Shown: piece by piece, positions 16,457-26,517 of the stretch
How the letters are laid out: every line of letters starts with the position of its first letter
Numbering within the stretch: the stretch's first letter is position 1
Assembly (NCBI GenBank): GCA_951828515.1
Contig: OX639992.1
Span: 3,512,217 to 3,576,216, forward strand
Source of the DNA: an uncultured Poribacteria bacterium
Lineage (GTDB): Bacteria > Poribacteria > WGA-4E > WGA-3G
Direction of reading: 5' to 3'
DNA length: 64,000 nt
Made by a program: the position numbers and the translations under genes
The notes under the pieces: model-generated
The model's input: the letters and a program-made list of their open reading frames with translations, nothing else
What the model was told of the DNA's origin: nothing
The model's database searches: none

Positions 16457-17881
16457 TCATTCGTCGGACAGACCGTACTCTTTTGCTTTCCGTTGGACTG
16501 TTCGTCGGCTCACTTTGAGGATTTCTGCGGCTTTTGCCTTATTGTTGTCTACGGATTCGAGGGTAGCGCGCAGTGCCTCTCGGTTAATCTCATCAAGCGA
16601 CATGCCGACTTCCACATTTAAACGTTGCTTACCGTTATTCGCATCAACTTCCCAGACATCAGGAACCGAAAGTAGATTTGAAAACTCTGCCCCTGTCGCT
16701 TTGAGAATGCGTTCGGGCAGGTGAATTTGCTGAATTGTAGATTCGTTGGACATAACAACCATACCTTCAATACAGTTTTTCAATTCACGAACATTTCCTG
16801 GCCAGTCGTATTTCATCAACGTTCTAACTGCCTCCGGTGCGATCGTTACTGTAGATTTACCGTTCTGTTGGCTAAATTCTTCAAGGAAATCTTTAACGAG
16901 CAATGGAACATCTTCAATACGCTCTTGAAGTGTTGGCAGGTAGATAGGCACTACGTTAAGCCGATCATAGAGATCCAGGAGGAATTCTCGCCTTCTACAA
17001 GCGGCTTCTAAATCGTGGTTCGTGGCACACACAACACGGACATCGACCTGAATTGTCTTGTCACCACCGACCCGTTCAAATTCGCGTTCTTCGAGGACGC
17101 GCAAAAGACGTGCTTGATTGGACAGGCTCAGTTGCGAGACTTCATCGAGAAACAGGGTACCACCGTGCGCAAGCTCAAATCTCCCTTTGCGTTGATAATA
17201 CGCTCCACTGAATGCGCCGCGCTCATGACCAAAGAGTTCAGATTCTGCGAGGTTTTCGTTTAGCGTTGCACAATTGAAAGCGATAAGAGATCCGCGTCGT
17301 AAACTTCGATGATGAATCGCACGGGCAACCAATTCTTTACCCGTACCTCGCGCGCCATGTATCATCACAGTCGCTTTTGTCGGTGCGATCTGCGTGATCA
17401 TGTCGCGAATTTTCGTGATCTGAGACGACTTCCCTGTGAGACGGCGTAACCCTTCTTTTTCATCTATTTGTGATTGTAGTTGCCGATTCTCGAAAGCGAG
17501 GCGTTGGTTTTCGAGCGTCCTCTGTAGAAGTGCCGCCAGATGAACAGGATTCACCGGCTTCGGTAAAAAAAAGGTGTCTTTATATGCCAGCATCGCCTTA
17601 ATACCGATATCGGTTTCCAGAATATTAGGTTCTGTAATAAAAATGACACCGACATCAGGTTGATGCTGTGCCGCAGCATCGAGCAGGGTCAATCCATCAA
17701 TCCGTTCTGCTCTCAATTGTGCAATGAGGATATCTACCGTGAGGTGCTCAATATGATGGAATGCTTGATACATATTCCCTGTGACAACAAGACGTAGCCC
17801 TTGACTTGCAAGTGTTTCACAAACAAGTTCTCGTTCGGTCCTGTCGGCATCTACAATAAGCACTGTTTTCTGTGTGTTCAT
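16457..17881 (-). CDS. NtrC-family sigma54 activator with degenerate receiver
   Basis: This protein of about 474 residues has a receiver-like domain (1-120), a AAA+ sigma54-interaction domain and a C-terminal Fis-type HTH (AAEILKVSRRTVQRKAKEYGL). The AAA+ part shows HGARGTGKE (Walker A), RGAFSGA (GAFTGA variant with serine) and GGTLFLDEV (Walker B), so it should remodel sigma54 polymerase. In the receiver, the position of the phosphorylated aspartate in VDILIAQLRAERIDG is glutamine 55, although T83 and K108 are kept. Phosphorylation control is therefore unlikely. GGAAGGTG supports the start at 17881. rpoN is encoded at 50 kb. Confidence 0.9.
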   Translation of the reverse strand: MNTQKTVLIVDADRTERELVCETLASQGLRLVVTGNMYQAFHHIEHLTVDILIAQLRAERIDGLTLLDAAAQHQPDVGVIFITEPNILETDIGIKAMLAYKDTFFLPKPVNPVHLAALLQRTLENQRLAFENRQLQSQIDEKEGLRRLTGKSSQITKIRDMITQIAPTKATVMIHGARGTGKELVARAIHHRSLRRGSLIAFNCATLNENLAESELFGHERGAFSGAYYQRKGRFELAHGGTLFLDEVSQLSLSNQARLLRVLEEREFERVGGDKTIQVDVRVVCATNHDLEAACRRREFLLDLYDRLNVVPIYLPTLQERIEDVPLLVKDFLEEFSQQNGKSTVTIAPEAVRTLMKYDWPGNVRELKNCIEGMVVMSNESTIQQIHLPERILKATGAEFSNLLSVPDVWEVDANNGKQRLNVEVGMSLDEINREALRATLESVDNNKAKAAEILKVSRRTVQRKAKEYGLSDE

Positions 17882-17976
17882 ACTCAGAACACCTTCCAAA
17901 ATCCCGGATTTTCCACGCAAGGCATTTTACTTAAAAAAATCTTTGTTTAAAATTCTGAATTCATATAAACTATAGA

Positions 17977-18002
17977 ATCATAATATACGATAGGATTATG
18001 AT
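17977..18002. promoter_or_regulatory. Inverted repeat between divergent genes
   Basis: ATCATAAT and ATTATGAT form a perfect 8-bp inverted repeat with a 10-bp spacer, between the sigma54 activator and the membrane protein gene. It could be an operator for the activator itself or for another regulator. No -24/-12 sigma54 promoter was found beside it. Confidence 0.4.
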
Positions 18003-18045
18003 ATCTGGTACGAAGAATTTTATTTGCACTTTTTCGGAGGTATGA

Positions 18046-18693
18046 ATGGACAAAAAGTTTAGCTCACTGTATAGACTCGGTGGGCTCACTGGCGGCTTGA
18101 GCGGCTTTCTCATGCTTGCATCAAGTATTTGGTTTATTTTTGGTTTATCGGCTATTTCTTCACTTCCATCAGAAGAACAGCTTGAACTCGTAGGAAAAAT
18201 CGGTGTTTATCACGGAATAGGGGTCGTTTCGATCATTTTACTTCTGCCAACTCTATTAGCTGGATACGGTTTACTCTCTTCAGATGCCAGCTCACGAAGT
18301 ATTCTGGGCGCAAGTTTCGCTATCCCTTGGCTTATCATAGAATTAATAGCCCATTGTTCACAAACTGCTCCGTTAAACTCGCTATCTGATCTTGCAAGTG
18401 AATCGGCGACCGCTGCAATCGGCACGTCACTCTACGCGTTATGGGCAGAGTGGGGTGAAGCCCTCTTCATGACTGGTGCGTTCCTCTGCGGGCTTTTTGC
18501 TGTTTGCAACGGTTCCGCGCTCCACTCGTGGGGAAATCAGGTTGCTGGTTATCTGTTCTTTGTTTCAGTGATTGCCTTCCCCGTGGGCGTTCTTTTAGAC
18601 TTCGGGATACAATTCCATGTGCTTATCCGAGGCATCGCATTCCTGTTCTTCGGAGGCATCCTGATACAAGCACCACATGAAGATGAAATATAG
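18046..18693 (+). CDS. Six-helix integral membrane protein of unknown function
   Basis: This 215-residue protein is almost entirely hydrophobic, with about six predicted membrane spans (around residues 11-35, 50-73, 81-98, 130-150, 163-182 and 190-208) and a short charged C terminus, HEDEI. It resembles small DUF4386-type membrane proteins in layout, but the match is not certain. No catalytic or binding motif is visible. A strong CGGAGGT ribosome-binding site lies just before the ATG. It is divergent from the sigma54-type activator, sharing a gap with an inverted repeat, so it might be that regulator's target. Confidence 0.65.
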   Translation: MDKKFSSLYRLGGLTGGLSGFLMLASSIWFIFGLSAISSLPSEEQLELVGKIGVYHGIGVVSIILLLPTLLAGYGLLSSDASSRSILGASFAIPWLIIELIAHCSQTAPLNSLSDLASESATAAIGTSLYALWAEWGEALFMTGAFLCGLFAVCNGSALHSWGNQVAGYLFFVSVIAFPVGVLLDFGIQFHVLIRGIAFLFFGGILIQAPHEDEI

Positions 18694-18751
18694 TGGCGAT
18701 AGAATTAAAGCAACAATCGTTATACAATAAAGGTTCTAATAGAACCTTACC

Positions 18752-19519
18752 TTATTCCTCTTCTTCGTTTAGCAATCTTTCCAACTCAGCCAAAATATCT
18801 GCTTCGTCGCTTTCCGCCTCAGTGGTGTCTGCATCAAGCGTCTCCAAGTCAGATCGAAATTCTATGAGATTGCTGAGATAGCGTTCACGCGTAATATTTT
18901 CTGCTTCACCGTGTTCCTCGCGTAAACATTCGCCGCAGAACTCCCCAATCTGTTGAATTCCAGTGTCAATGTGTTGCAATGCTGCCGCTGTATCATCCTC
19001 TTGCAGACTCAATTCTGCCTTGGCGATACTGTGCATCATGAGCATATAACCCTTATATTGGTAGCTCCGCCAAGCGATTTCGGATGGGGCACATTCGCGC
19101 GCCAAATTTGTTACTGCGAGATTCGTGGCAGTATCGCGCTGGACGTCTTCCCACCGTTTGATACCTGCAAATAACAGGTAACGGGTATAGCGATGAAAAG
19201 ATTCCTCAAAAAGTGTTTCCCATTCCTCTGACTCCAATTGGAATCCTTCACGGGTTTCGTGTTGCTCTTCATACTCTCGCAACTTTGCGAAGAAGTAATC
19301 GTAATAAGAATCTACACCGTGTGGACGCATACCATCGGGCCGACCGGTCGCGTAAATGCGCGAGATAGTGAAGGCATTGGGTTGTACAATGACTACTTCC
19401 CTACCATCTTCAATTTGCAGGACACTCACAGGACGTTCTGTATCGAGGTTTAACGACTCAAGTATTCGATCGAAGGTTTGAACCCACCGCGTGTTTCTTT
19501 GTATAGAATCATTCGCCAT
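18752..19519 (-). CDS. Conserved hypothetical acidic protein
   Basis: This 255-residue soluble protein is not recognised. The first 60 residues are mixed alpha/beta, with SVLQIEDGREVVIVQPNAFTISRIYATGRPDGMRPHG. The rest is strongly helical, with WEDVQRDTATNLAVTNLAREC and SLQEDDTAAALQHIDTGIQQIGEFCGECL, ending in an acidic tail EILAELERLLNEEEE-like that may form a coiled coil. A two-cysteine CGEC is present. AAGGATATATAA precedes the ATG. It lies 117 bp downstream of carB on the same strand, across a heptad repeat, and may be the last gene of the pyrimidine operon. Confidence 0.6.
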   Translation of the reverse strand: MANDSIQRNTRWVQTFDRILESLNLDTERPVSVLQIEDGREVVIVQPNAFTISRIYATGRPDGMRPHGVDSYYDYFFAKLREYEEQHETREGFQLESEEWETLFEESFHRYTRYLLFAGIKRWEDVQRDTATNLAVTNLARECAPSEIAWRSYQYKGYMLMMHSIAKAELSLQEDDTAAALQHIDTGIQQIGEFCGECLREEHGEAENITRERYLSNLIEFRSDLETLDADTTEAESDEADILAELERLLNEEEE

Positions 19520-19544
19520 TTATATATCCTTATTTTAAGAGTCG

Positions 19545-19635
19545 TCAGTTATTCGGTGTCAATCGTCAGTGAAAGAGGTAGTTTGTATCAACGGAGACCT
19601 CTTAACTGAAAATTGACAACTGAGGACTGAAAACT
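19545..19635 (-). repeat. Heptad/AGAGG palindromic repeat after carB
   Basis: Degenerate 7-nt repeats of the TTGACAA/ACTGA type flank a core with AGAGGT and ACCTCT, which can form a hairpin. It belongs to the same family as the copies at 22.9, 31.0, 50.1 and 52.8 kb and fills nearly the whole gap. Confidence 0.65.
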
Positions 19636-19636
19636 A

Positions 19637-22600
19637 TTAAAGCATCTGAAAATAATCTTGGAGTGGCGTGACTGTAATATCTCCTCGTTGCAACGCATCA
19701 ATAGCGTTAACAGCCGCAGCCGCGCCGGGTATGGTTGAAAAGATCGGGATGTCATGTGCTATCGCCATTTCACGAATTAGGAGTTCATTAGGACGATGTA
19801 AGTCACCGGTCGGTGTGTTGATAATTAGATCCACCGCGTGATTTTTGATATAATCATGAATCGTCGGTCTCCCTTTACCGATACTGAAGACCAGTTCTGA
19901 CTCCATTCCGTTGCGAAGTAGGACCTTTGCGGTTCCGTGCGTAGCGATAAGCTCAAAGCCCATGTCGGTAAGTTTCTTGGCGATAAAGATAATGGCACGT
20001 TTGTCTTTATTCTTGACACTGATAAAGACCTTACCGCCGATCGGTAAAGTATAACCACACGCCTTTTGTGCTTTGGCAAAGGCACGGGAAACATCAGTAT
20101 CGATTCCCATAACCTCCCCAGTCGATTTCATCTCAGGACCCAAGCGCGTATTTGAACCGGGGAAGCGGTTAAATGGGAATACCGGAGCCTTGACGCTGAA
20201 ATACGCAGGTTCAATTTCGTTCGTGAATTCAAGCTCAGCGAGAGTTTTGCCAGCCATCACACGTGCGGCAAGTTTTGCTAATGGTACACCAATGGCTTTA
20301 CTCACAAATGGGATAGTTCTGGATGCCCGCGGATTCACCTCGAGCACATAAATCTCGTCGTTCTTTATCGCGTATTGGACATTCATCAAGCCACGTACAC
20401 GCAGTGCTTTTGCTAAGGAATAGGTAAAGGTTTTGAGATTCTCAATCTGTTCATCCACGAGGGTATAAGGGGGCAACACGCAGTCACTGTCTCCTGAATG
20501 GATGCCAGCCTCCTCAATATGCTCCATAATGCCACCGATAACGGTGAGGTTTCCATCCGATATTGCATCAACATCCACTTCAATCGCTTCTTCAAGGTAT
20601 TTATCAATGAGGACAGGATGTTCAGGTGAAGCTTGAACAGCGGAGTGCATGTATTCATGCAGGAGTTCTTCATCGTAGACGATCTGCATAGCACGTCCGC
20701 CTAAAACATACGATGGACGAACGATAACGGGGTAGCCGAGTGCCGCAGCAATAGGGGCAGCTTCCTCACTTGATGTTGCAGTTCCGTTAGGCGGTTGCAT
20801 TAACCCGATGTCGTCTAAAACCGCTTTGAAAAGACGCCGGTCCTCGGAACGGGCTATATCCTCAGGGCTCGTGCCGATAATCGGTACACCTGCCTCTTTG
20901 AGTGTGATCGCGAGGTTCAATGGTGTCTGTCCACCAAACTGAACAATAACACCAGACGGCTTTTCTTTGTGATAAATGTTGAGAACATCTTCGCAAGTCA
21001 ACGGCTCGAAGTAGAGTCGATCAGATGTGTCATAATCGGTACTAACTGTCTCTGGATTGCTATTCACCATGATGGTTTCATAGCCATCGGCTTTGAGTGC
21101 AAGGGCGGCATGGACACAACAGTAGTCAAATTCGATGCCCTGCCCAATACGGTTAGGACCACCACCAAGAATCATGATTTTGGCTTTATCAGACGGACGC
21201 ACCTCATCTTCACTTGAACAGGTGGAATAATAGTAAGGCGTTTCTGCTTCAAACTCTGCAGCACAAGTGTCAACAGTTTTAAAAGTTGCGTCAACGCCGA
21301 GTTCCTTCCGACATTCGCGGATGGTTTCCTCAGAAACGTCGTAGATATCCCCCAACTGCCGATCCGAAAACCCGAACTGTTTTGCTTGTCGCAGGAGTTT
21401 TTTTGTCAACTCTCCATTTGTTTTAGACTTTTGTAAGTATTGGTCTATATATTGTCGGGTATCAGGTTTGGACAAAGCGTTTTCAAAATCAACAATTTCC
21501 TTCATATTGTAGAGGAAAAATGGGTCGATGTGTGTGTAAGTGTGAATTTCTTCAATGCTCATCCCGCGTGCAAGTGCGGCTTTAATATAAAAGACTCGTT
21601 TAACGTTCGGCACGCTCAGTTTGCTCGGCAATTCGGATAGCGGTAGTTCATCAAGTGGATGGTTATCTAAACCATGCCATCCAGTCTCCAACGAGCGTAA
21701 GCCTTTTTGTAACGCCTCTTTAAAGGTTCTTCCGATAGCCATCGCCTCGCCGACGGACTTCATCTGTGTTGTGAGTGTTTCATCGGTCCCTTGGAACTTT
21801 TCAAAAGCCCATCTCGGAATCTTGACGACCACGTAATCAATAGTCGGCTCAAAGCAGGCAGGCGTCTTCGCAGTGATGTCGTTGGGAATCTCATCTAAAT
21901 TGTAGCCGACAGCGAGTTTCGCTGCGATTTTCGCGATTGGAAACCCAGTGGCTTTCGACGCAAGTGCGGAACTCCGGGAAACGCGGGGGTTCATCTCAAT
22001 GACAACCTGTGTGCCCGTCTTTGGATCAACAGCGAATTGGATATTGGAACCGCCTGTATCTACACCAATCTCACGAATAATCTTAATCGCTGAATCCCGC
22101 ATCAGTTGGTATTCTTTATCCGTCAACGTTTGGATAGGGGCGACAGTAATACTATCGCCGGTGTGGACTCCCATAGCATCGACATTTTCGATGGAGCATA
22201 TTATGACGACGTTGTCTGCCCCGTCACGCATGACTTCTAACTCGAATTCTTTCCATCCGATGACAGACTCTTCAATGAGCAATTCACTGATCGGACTCAG
22301 GGCAAGTCCCGCCGTGACCATTTTTTCGTATTCTTCGATGTTGTAAGCGATGCCGCCACCTGTGCCACCAAGTGTAAATGCAGGACGGATGATCGCAGGG
22401 AAGCCGATCTCTTGGACGAGGGCGAGTGCCTCTTGGACCGAGTGGGCAATACCACTATGCGGAACTGCCAATCCGATTTTTGTCATCGCCTCTTTAAAGA
22501 GCGCGCGGTCCTCTGCCTTTTGGATGGCAGGCAATTTCGCACCAATGAGCTCAACCTCATATTTCTCTAACACACCAGACTCTGCGAGTTCAACAGACAC

Positions 22601-22891
22601 ATTCAAAGCGGTTTGTCCACCAAGTGTCGGCAGCAATGCTTGCGGACGTTCTTTGGCAATTATAAGCTCCACTGTGTCCGCTGTAATCGGCTCAATGTAC
22701 GTCCGATCAGCGAAATCCGGATCAGTCATAATGGTTGCAGGGTTGCTATTGACAAGGGTAATTTCATACCCTTCTTCTTTGAGTGCCTTACACGCTTGTG
22801 TTCCAGAGTAATCGAACTCACACGCCTGTCCAATGATAATGGCACCAGATCCGATAATTAAGATTTTTTCTATGTCTGTTCGTTTTGGCAT
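19637..22891 (-). CDS. carB: Carbamoyl-phosphate synthase large subunit CarB
   Basis: This 1084-residue subunit makes carbamoyl phosphate from ammonia, bicarbonate and two ATP for pyrimidine and arginine synthesis. Both ATP-grasp halves are visible. The first starts [35 protein letters not shown] and the second [35 protein letters not shown]. Matching [18 protein letters not shown] and [18 protein letters not shown] loops follow. The C-terminal MGS-like allosteric domain ends with [19 protein letters not shown]. Length is standard. It follows carA on the same strand across a heptad repeat that runs to the ATG. Confidence 0.97.
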   Translation of the reverse strand: MPKRTDIEKILIIGSGAIIIGQACEFDYSGTQACKALKEEGYEITLVNSNPATIMTDPDFADRTYIEPITADTVELIIAKERPQALLPTLGGQTALNVSVELAESGVLEKYEVELIGAKLPAIQKAEDRALFKEAMTKIGLAVPHSGIAHSVQEALALVQEIGFPAIIRPAFTLGGTGGGIAYNIEEYEKMVTAGLALSPISELLIEESVIGWKEFELEVMRDGADNVVIICSIENVDAMGVHTGDSITVAPIQTLTDKEYQLMRDSAIKIIREIGVDTGGSNIQFAVDPKTGTQVVIEMNPRVSRSSALASKATGFPIAKIAAKLAVGYNLDEIPNDITAKTPACFEPTIDYVVVKIPRWAFEKFQGTDETLTTQMKSVGEAMAIGRTFKEALQKGLRSLETGWHGLDNHPLDELPLSELPSKLSVPNVKRVFYIKAALARGMSIEEIHTYTHIDPFFLYNMKEIVDFENALSKPDTRQYIDQYLQKSKTNGELTKKLLRQAKQFGFSDRQLGDIYDVSEETIRECRKELGVDATFKTVDTCAAEFEAETPYYYSTCSSEDEVRPSDKAKIMILGGGPNRIGQGIEFDYCCVHAALALKADGYETIMVNSNPETVSTDYDTSDRLYFEPLTCEDVLNIYHKEKPSGVIVQFGGQTPLNLAITLKEAGVPIIGTSPEDIARSEDRRLFKAVLDDIGLMQPPNGTATSSEEAAPIAAALGYPVIVRPSYVLGGRAMQIVYDEELLHEYMHSAVQASPEHPVLIDKYLEEAIEVDVDAISDGNLTVIGGIMEHIEEAGIHSGDSDCVLPPYTLVDEQIENLKTFTYSLAKALRVRGLMNVQYAIKNDEIYVLEVNPRASRTIPFVSKAIGVPLAKLAARVMAGKTLAELEFTNEIEPAYFSVKAPVFPFNRFPGSNTRLGPEMKSTGEVMGIDTDVSRAFAKAQKACGYTLPIGGKVFISVKNKDKRAIIFIAKKLTDMGFELIATHGTAKVLLRNGMESELVFSIGKGRPTIHDYIKNHAVDLIINTPTGDLHRPNELLIREMAIAHDIPIFSTIPGAAAAVNAIDALQRGDITVTPLQDYFQML

Positions 22892-22904
22892 TTTTTATTC
22901 GCTG

Positions 22905-22990
22905 TTGGCTATCGGCTTTCAGTTATCAGCAAAGAGGTTTCTGATGAGCCAGAGTCTTCTTGCTGACGGCTGACGGCTGATGGCTAATGG
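22905..22990 (-). repeat. Heptad/AGAGG palindromic repeat in carA-carB gap
   Basis: The plus strand reads GCTGACGGCTGACGGCTGAT, a run of 7-nt units, on one side. On the other side lies GGCTATCGGCTTTCAGTTAT, and an AAGAGGTTTC core sits between them. The carB ATG follows within 15 bp of the repeat (GCGAATAAAAA then ATG on the minus strand) without a normal ribosome-binding site. Confidence 0.7.
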
Positions 22991-24076
22991 CTATTCCATC
23001 ATTTCTGTAAAACGCGAGAAAAGATAACTGGCATCGTGTGGACCTGGCGATGCTTCTGGATGATACTGCACAGAAAAAATGGGGTGCTCCCGATGCTGTA
23101 TCCCTTCGAGTGTGTCATCATTCAGATTGACATGTGTAACGTCAACACTATTCGGTAGTGAGTCGATATCAACGCAGAACCCGTGATTTTGTGCGGTAAT
23201 TTCGACTCGGTCTGTCTCAAGATGTTTGACGGGTTGGTTCGCGCCTCGATGTCCAAATTTCAGTTTGAAGGTCTTTCCACCAAGCGCGAGTCCTAATAGT
23301 TGATGTCCTAAACAGATGCCGAAAAGCGGCTTTTTCCCTATCAGCGTTCGGATGGTCTGAATCGCATAGTCAACCGGCATTGGATCGCCTGGACCATTTG
23401 AGAGAAACACACCATCTGGTTCTGCGGCGAGAATCTCTTCAGCAGTTGTTTTTGCTGGCACGACTTGAACCTCACATCCGTGCTCAGTCAGTTGGCGCAA
23501 AATGTTATATTTGATGCCGAAATCGAGAGCGACGACGCGATATTTGGCATGGGAATTGTTTGCCTCAGGCTGTTGCCAAGCGTACGAACTCGGACACGTC
23601 ACCCGCTGGACCAAGTCCCAACCTACCAATCCGTGCCACGCCTTGGCTTTCGTGACCAGACTCTCAGGATTCAGATCCTCTGTAGAGAGGCATCCATTCA
23701 TCACGCCGTGTACACGGAGACGGCGTGTGAGTGCGCGAGTATCGATGCCTTGGATACCGATAATATCGTGTTCAGCAAGATAGGCATCCAAGCTCCATTT
23801 TGAACGCCAATTGCTATGGTACGCACTGTATTCACGAACGACAAACCCTTCCACCTGTGGACCGATAGATTCTACGTCTGCTTCGTTGCAACCGTAATTG
23901 CCTATCAATGGGTAGGTCATTGTCACAATCTGTCCTTTGTAGGAGGGATCGGTCAAGACTTCCTGATAACCCGTCATACTGGTATTAAAGACTACTTCGC
24001 CGACGGTTTCGCCTGTCGCGCCGAACTGTTCGCCTTCAAAGCCTGTCCCGTCTGCTAATGCGAGAATCGCTTTCAT
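22991..24076 (-). CDS. carA: Carbamoyl-phosphate synthase small subunit CarA
   Basis: This 361-residue glutaminase subunit supplies ammonia to CarB. The N-terminal domain has [26 protein letters not shown]. The class I amidotransferase domain has LSNGPGDP, the nucleophile loop [17 protein letters not shown] with its cysteine, and the catalytic [10 protein letters not shown] near the end. Length is normal. It is preceded by its own leader element inside the operon, so it may be controlled separately from pyrR-pyrC. carB follows after 99 bp occupied by a repeat. Confidence 0.97.
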   Translation of the reverse strand: MKAILALADGTGFEGEQFGATGETVGEVVFNTSMTGYQEVLTDPSYKGQIVTMTYPLIGNYGCNEADVESIGPQVEGFVVREYSAYHSNWRSKWSLDAYLAEHDIIGIQGIDTRALTRRLRVHGVMNGCLSTEDLNPESLVTKAKAWHGLVGWDLVQRVTCPSSYAWQQPEANNSHAKYRVVALDFGIKYNILRQLTEHGCEVQVVPAKTTAEEILAAEPDGVFLSNGPGDPMPVDYAIQTIRTLIGKKPLFGICLGHQLLGLALGGKTFKLKFGHRGANQPVKHLETDRVEITAQNHGFCVDIDSLPNSVDVTHVNLNDDTLEGIQHREHPIFSVQYHPEASPGPHDASYLFSRFTEMME

Positions 24077-24176
24077 TGTTCTAATTTTCCTTGCGGTTTG
24101 TTCAGGCGGGTTGCGTGAGGAACAGTCCTCTCCATATATCCGCCTGCGCCTGCTTCGCAGTGAGAATACAGGCTAC
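24077..24176 (-). promoter_or_regulatory. Structured leader element before carA
   Basis: Read on the minus strand: GTAGCCTG pairs through GCCTG with the downstream CAGGC, followed by the shared block GGCGGATATATGGA, and it ends with CCGCAAGGAAAATTAGAACA directly before the ATG, the standard 20-nt spacing. It begins just after the pyrC stop, so it lies inside the operon. Confidence 0.75.
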
Positions 24177-24184
24177 TCGCTTGT

Positions 24185-25483
24185 TTATCGTGAGTTGGGG
24201 CGCACTCCTATTCTGCTGCCCTCCCGGAGTGTAATAGCTTGCCACCCCTTAAGTTCCCAACCTCCGAAAGGAGTGTTTCGACTTTTTGAACGAGATGTTG
24301 TCACGTCAACCTGATTAACTAAGTCCGGATTAATTGCCGTTACATCTCCGACTGCACCAATGGAAAGTGTCCCACGATTGATACCGAGTATATTTGCTGG
24401 AATAGAGGTCATTTTCGCAATTGCCTCAACCGCTGTGAGGTGCCCGGGTTCGACGAGGGACGTGAACACAAGTGGAACACAGGTCTCCAGACCGATAATT
24501 CCATTCGGTGCTTCAAGCATACCTTGCGTCTTTTCTTCTGGTGCATGAGGCGCGTGGTCAGTGGCTATTGCGTCAATTGTACCATCGCGTAGACCTTCAA
24601 TAACAGCGTCAATATCGGTCTGTGTACGTAATGGTGGATGCATCTTAGCATTCGTTCCCTGTTTCTCTATTGCCTTATCAGTGAGGATCCAGTGGTGTGG
24701 ACATGCCTCGGCAGTCACATGAACCCCGCGGCGTTTTCCTTGACGTACCAACTCAACTGCCCCTGCGGTACTGACATGGAGAACATGAAGATGTCCGCCT
24801 GTCATCTCTGCTAACATGATGTCGCGTGCGACGATGATGTCCTCCGCGGCGTTTGGGCTTCCGATAAGTCCCAATTTTCGGGACGTTTCTCCTAAATTCA
24901 TGACGGCTCCTGCGTTGAGGTTGTGTTCTTCACAGTGAACCATAATTGGAAAACCGAGTTCCGCGCTCAAGGCGAGTGCGTCGCGCATAAGAGCGGCGTT
25001 CATGACAGTAACACCATCATCGCTGAAGCCAATCGCACCAGCGGAGCGCATCCCACGCATATCCGTGAGTTCATCACCTGCAAGGTTTTTGGTGATACTT
25101 CCGAAAGGGAATACGTTTGTCGCCGCTGTCTCGCGAGCGATGTCGTAAATCTGCTCAATCTTTGCTGGCGTGTCTATTACCGGGGACGTATTTGCCATAC
25201 AAGCAACTGATGTGAACCCACCTGCTGCAGCCGCCGCCGTACCGGTGGCAATCGTCTCTTTATGCTCAAAGCCGGGTTCACGGAGATGGACATGCATATC
25301 GATTAATCCCGGTGTAACAATCAGTCCTGTTGCGTCATGAACATTGATTGGTTCGGGTTCGGTTCGTTTTTCTCCACCACCGACCGAGGCAATTTTGCCG
25401 TTAGCGATAGAGATGTCGCCGACTTCATCAATATTATTAGCCGGATCGATGATACGTCCGTTAGTGATACACGCGTCCGTCAT
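24185..25483 (-). CDS. pyrC: Dihydroorotase PyrC (class I)
   Basis: This 432-residue amidohydrolase cyclises carbamoyl aspartate to dihydroorotate in pyrimidine synthesis. The zinc-binding [17 protein letters not shown] is at about residues 62-78, with IMVHCEEHN and [15 protein letters not shown] further on and the catalytic aspartate in [11 protein letters not shown]. The length and motifs are those of class I (bacterial PyrC/allantoinase-like) enzymes. Its ATG overlaps the pyrR stop (ATGA), so the two are translationally coupled. No aspartate carbamoyltransferase (pyrB) lies between them, unlike many pyrR operons. Confidence 0.95.
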   Translation of the reverse strand: MTDACITNGRIIDPANNIDEVGDISIANGKIASVGGGEKRTEPEPINVHDATGLIVTPGLIDMHVHLREPGFEHKETIATGTAAAAAGGFTSVACMANTSPVIDTPAKIEQIYDIARETAATNVFPFGSITKNLAGDELTDMRGMRSAGAIGFSDDGVTVMNAALMRDALALSAELGFPIMVHCEEHNLNAGAVMNLGETSRKLGLIGSPNAAEDIIVARDIMLAEMTGGHLHVLHVSTAGAVELVRQGKRRGVHVTAEACPHHWILTDKAIEKQGTNAKMHPPLRTQTDIDAVIEGLRDGTIDAIATDHAPHAPEEKTQGMLEAPNGIIGLETCVPLVFTSLVEPGHLTAVEAIAKMTSIPANILGINRGTLSIGAVGDVTAINPDLVNQVDVTTSRSKSRNTPFGGWELKGWQAITLREGSRIGVRPNSR

Positions 25484-26028
25484 TCTTCATCCCTTTCATA
25501 AATCACCGCCGAATCGACTCCACTCTCTTCGGCGAGCTGTACTCTGACGAACTCTTTTTGGGAAGTGGGCACGTTTTTACCGACATAATCGGAGGCAATT
25601 GGCAATTCGCGATGTCCCCTATCGATTAGAGTCGCCAATTGGATTGCAGCTGGACGGCCGAAATCCATAAGCGCGTCCATTGCAGCTCGAACGGTACGCC
25701 CAGTGTAGAGAACTTCATCCACTAAAATAACCCATTTCCCGGTAATGTCAAAAGGGAGCTCAGTGCTGTTGACTTGGATTTGCGACTCATGGAGATTGAT
25801 ATCATCGCGGTAGAGAGTGACATCAATCGCACCCACATCGATTTCAATGTTCTCAATCCGCTCAAGGTTTTCGGCAATGCGATGGGCAAGGATATCACCC
25901 CGACTTTTAACGCCGACGAGTACAATATCGTCAATGTGTTTATGATTGTGCTCTAAAATCTCGTGGGCGATCCTGAGTAAGGCACGGCGAATTTCTTCGG
26001 TGTTCATTACCTGTGCTTTTTCATGCAT
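25480..26028 (-). CDS. pyrR: PyrR: pyrimidine operon attenuator / UPRTase
   Basis: PyrR binds UMP/UTP and then the leader mRNA, favouring termination; many homologues also have uracil phosphoribosyltransferase activity. The protein of about 182 residues shows [23 protein letters not shown], the PRPP-binding [21 protein letters not shown] (about 100-120) and [16 protein letters not shown]. Start 26028 ([12 protein letters not shown]) aligns with known PyrR proteins; 26034 and 26007 are alternatives. A terminator hairpin and a perfect PyrR-binding motif lie upstream, so it probably controls its own operon. Confidence 0.95.
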   Translation of the reverse strand: MHEKAQVMNTEEIRRALLRIAHEILEHNHKHIDDIVLVGVKSRGDILAHRIAENLERIENIEIDVGAIDVTLYRDDINLHESQIQVNSTELPFDITGKWVILVDEVLYTGRTVRAAMDALMDFGRPAAIQLATLIDRGHRELPIASDYVGKNVPTSQKEFVRVQLAEESGVDSAVIYERDEE

Positions 26029-26051
26029 TTGCATTTTTGGTCCCGTTTATC

Positions 26052-26095
26052 CATCAACTCGTACTTTAAGGTCTTGGAACGGAGTCGAGTTGATG
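26052..26095 (-). promoter_or_regulatory. 10-bp hairpin just upstream of pyrR
   Basis: CATCAACTCG and CGAGTTGATG form a perfect 10-bp inverted repeat between the attenuator and the pyrR start. It is followed on the minus strand by CGGGACCA and an A-run. That ending resembles the thiI and nadB leader variants, so the gene may carry a derived copy of the leader family after the attenuator. Confidence 0.55.
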
Positions 26096-26123
26096 AGTAA
26101 AGTTTATCGCTTGAGTTTTGTTA

Positions 26124-26163
26124 AAAAGAAAAAGCCTCTCCCGCCTGATGTGACGAGAAAGGC
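26124..26163 (-). terminator. Attenuator terminator of the pyr operon
   Basis: On the minus strand GCCTTTCTC pairs with GGGAGAGGC (9 bp including wobbles) and is followed by TTTTTCTTTTT, a classic intrinsic terminator about 100 bp before pyrR. Because it lies downstream of the promoter and the PyrR-binding motif and before the first gene, it acts as an attenuator rather than an end-of-operon terminator. Confidence 0.85.
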
Positions 26164-26236
26164 ACCATCCAACCGATCCCAATTTGCAGTCTAAATTATG
26201 ATTCCAATGCAAATTGTGCTTTTGCATCCTTTTTTC

Positions 26237-26250
26237 AACCTCTCTGGATT
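26237..26250 (-). promoter_or_regulatory. PyrR-binding anti-antiterminator motif
   Basis: The minus strand reads AATCCAGAGAGGTT, which matches the known PyrR-binding consensus ARUCCNGNGAGGYU at every position. The CCAATC just before it can pair with GGTTGG near 26173-26178, a possible antiterminator arm. Together with the downstream terminator this gives a Bacillus-type pyr attenuation switch. Confidence 0.88.
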
Positions 26251-26297
26251 GGATTAAAAAGGTTCTTGACATTAACACCCTATTCCCTATTCATTAT

Positions 26298-26326
26298 ATT
26301 ATACTATATTTGCGATTTAATTGCAA
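26298..26326 (-). promoter_or_regulatory. Promoter of the pyr operon
   Basis: On the minus strand TTGCAA (26321-26326) and TATAAT (26298-26303) are separated by 17 bp. Transcription would start near 26290 and run through the PyrR motif and terminator into pyrR. The rest of the 26029-26517 gap upstream of the promoter shows no gene. Confidence 0.75.
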
Positions 26327-26517
26327 ATTTTTTTGTTTCCTTCTTTCCATTCCACTATCTTCGGGATCGGGAGTGTGCCAATTGCGATTTAGAGAGTAGC
26401 TGATTCATATGCCTCATGGAGATAGCTGCTTCATTGGGGGACCATCCACATCGCGAAACGGATAGCATTGTCATGGACTCGGGATTTACTGAGGATTTGG
26501 TCCGGAACAATTATTCT

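Noticed and set aside
17921-18045. Sigma54 (-24/-12) promoter before the membrane protein gene
   Set aside because: TGGTACG and TTTGCA occur but the spacing between the GG and GC elements is wrong.
19825-22861. Several antisense open frames across carB
   Set aside because: carB is a complete, strongly conserved gene across this stretch, and the antisense frames show no domain or start signal.
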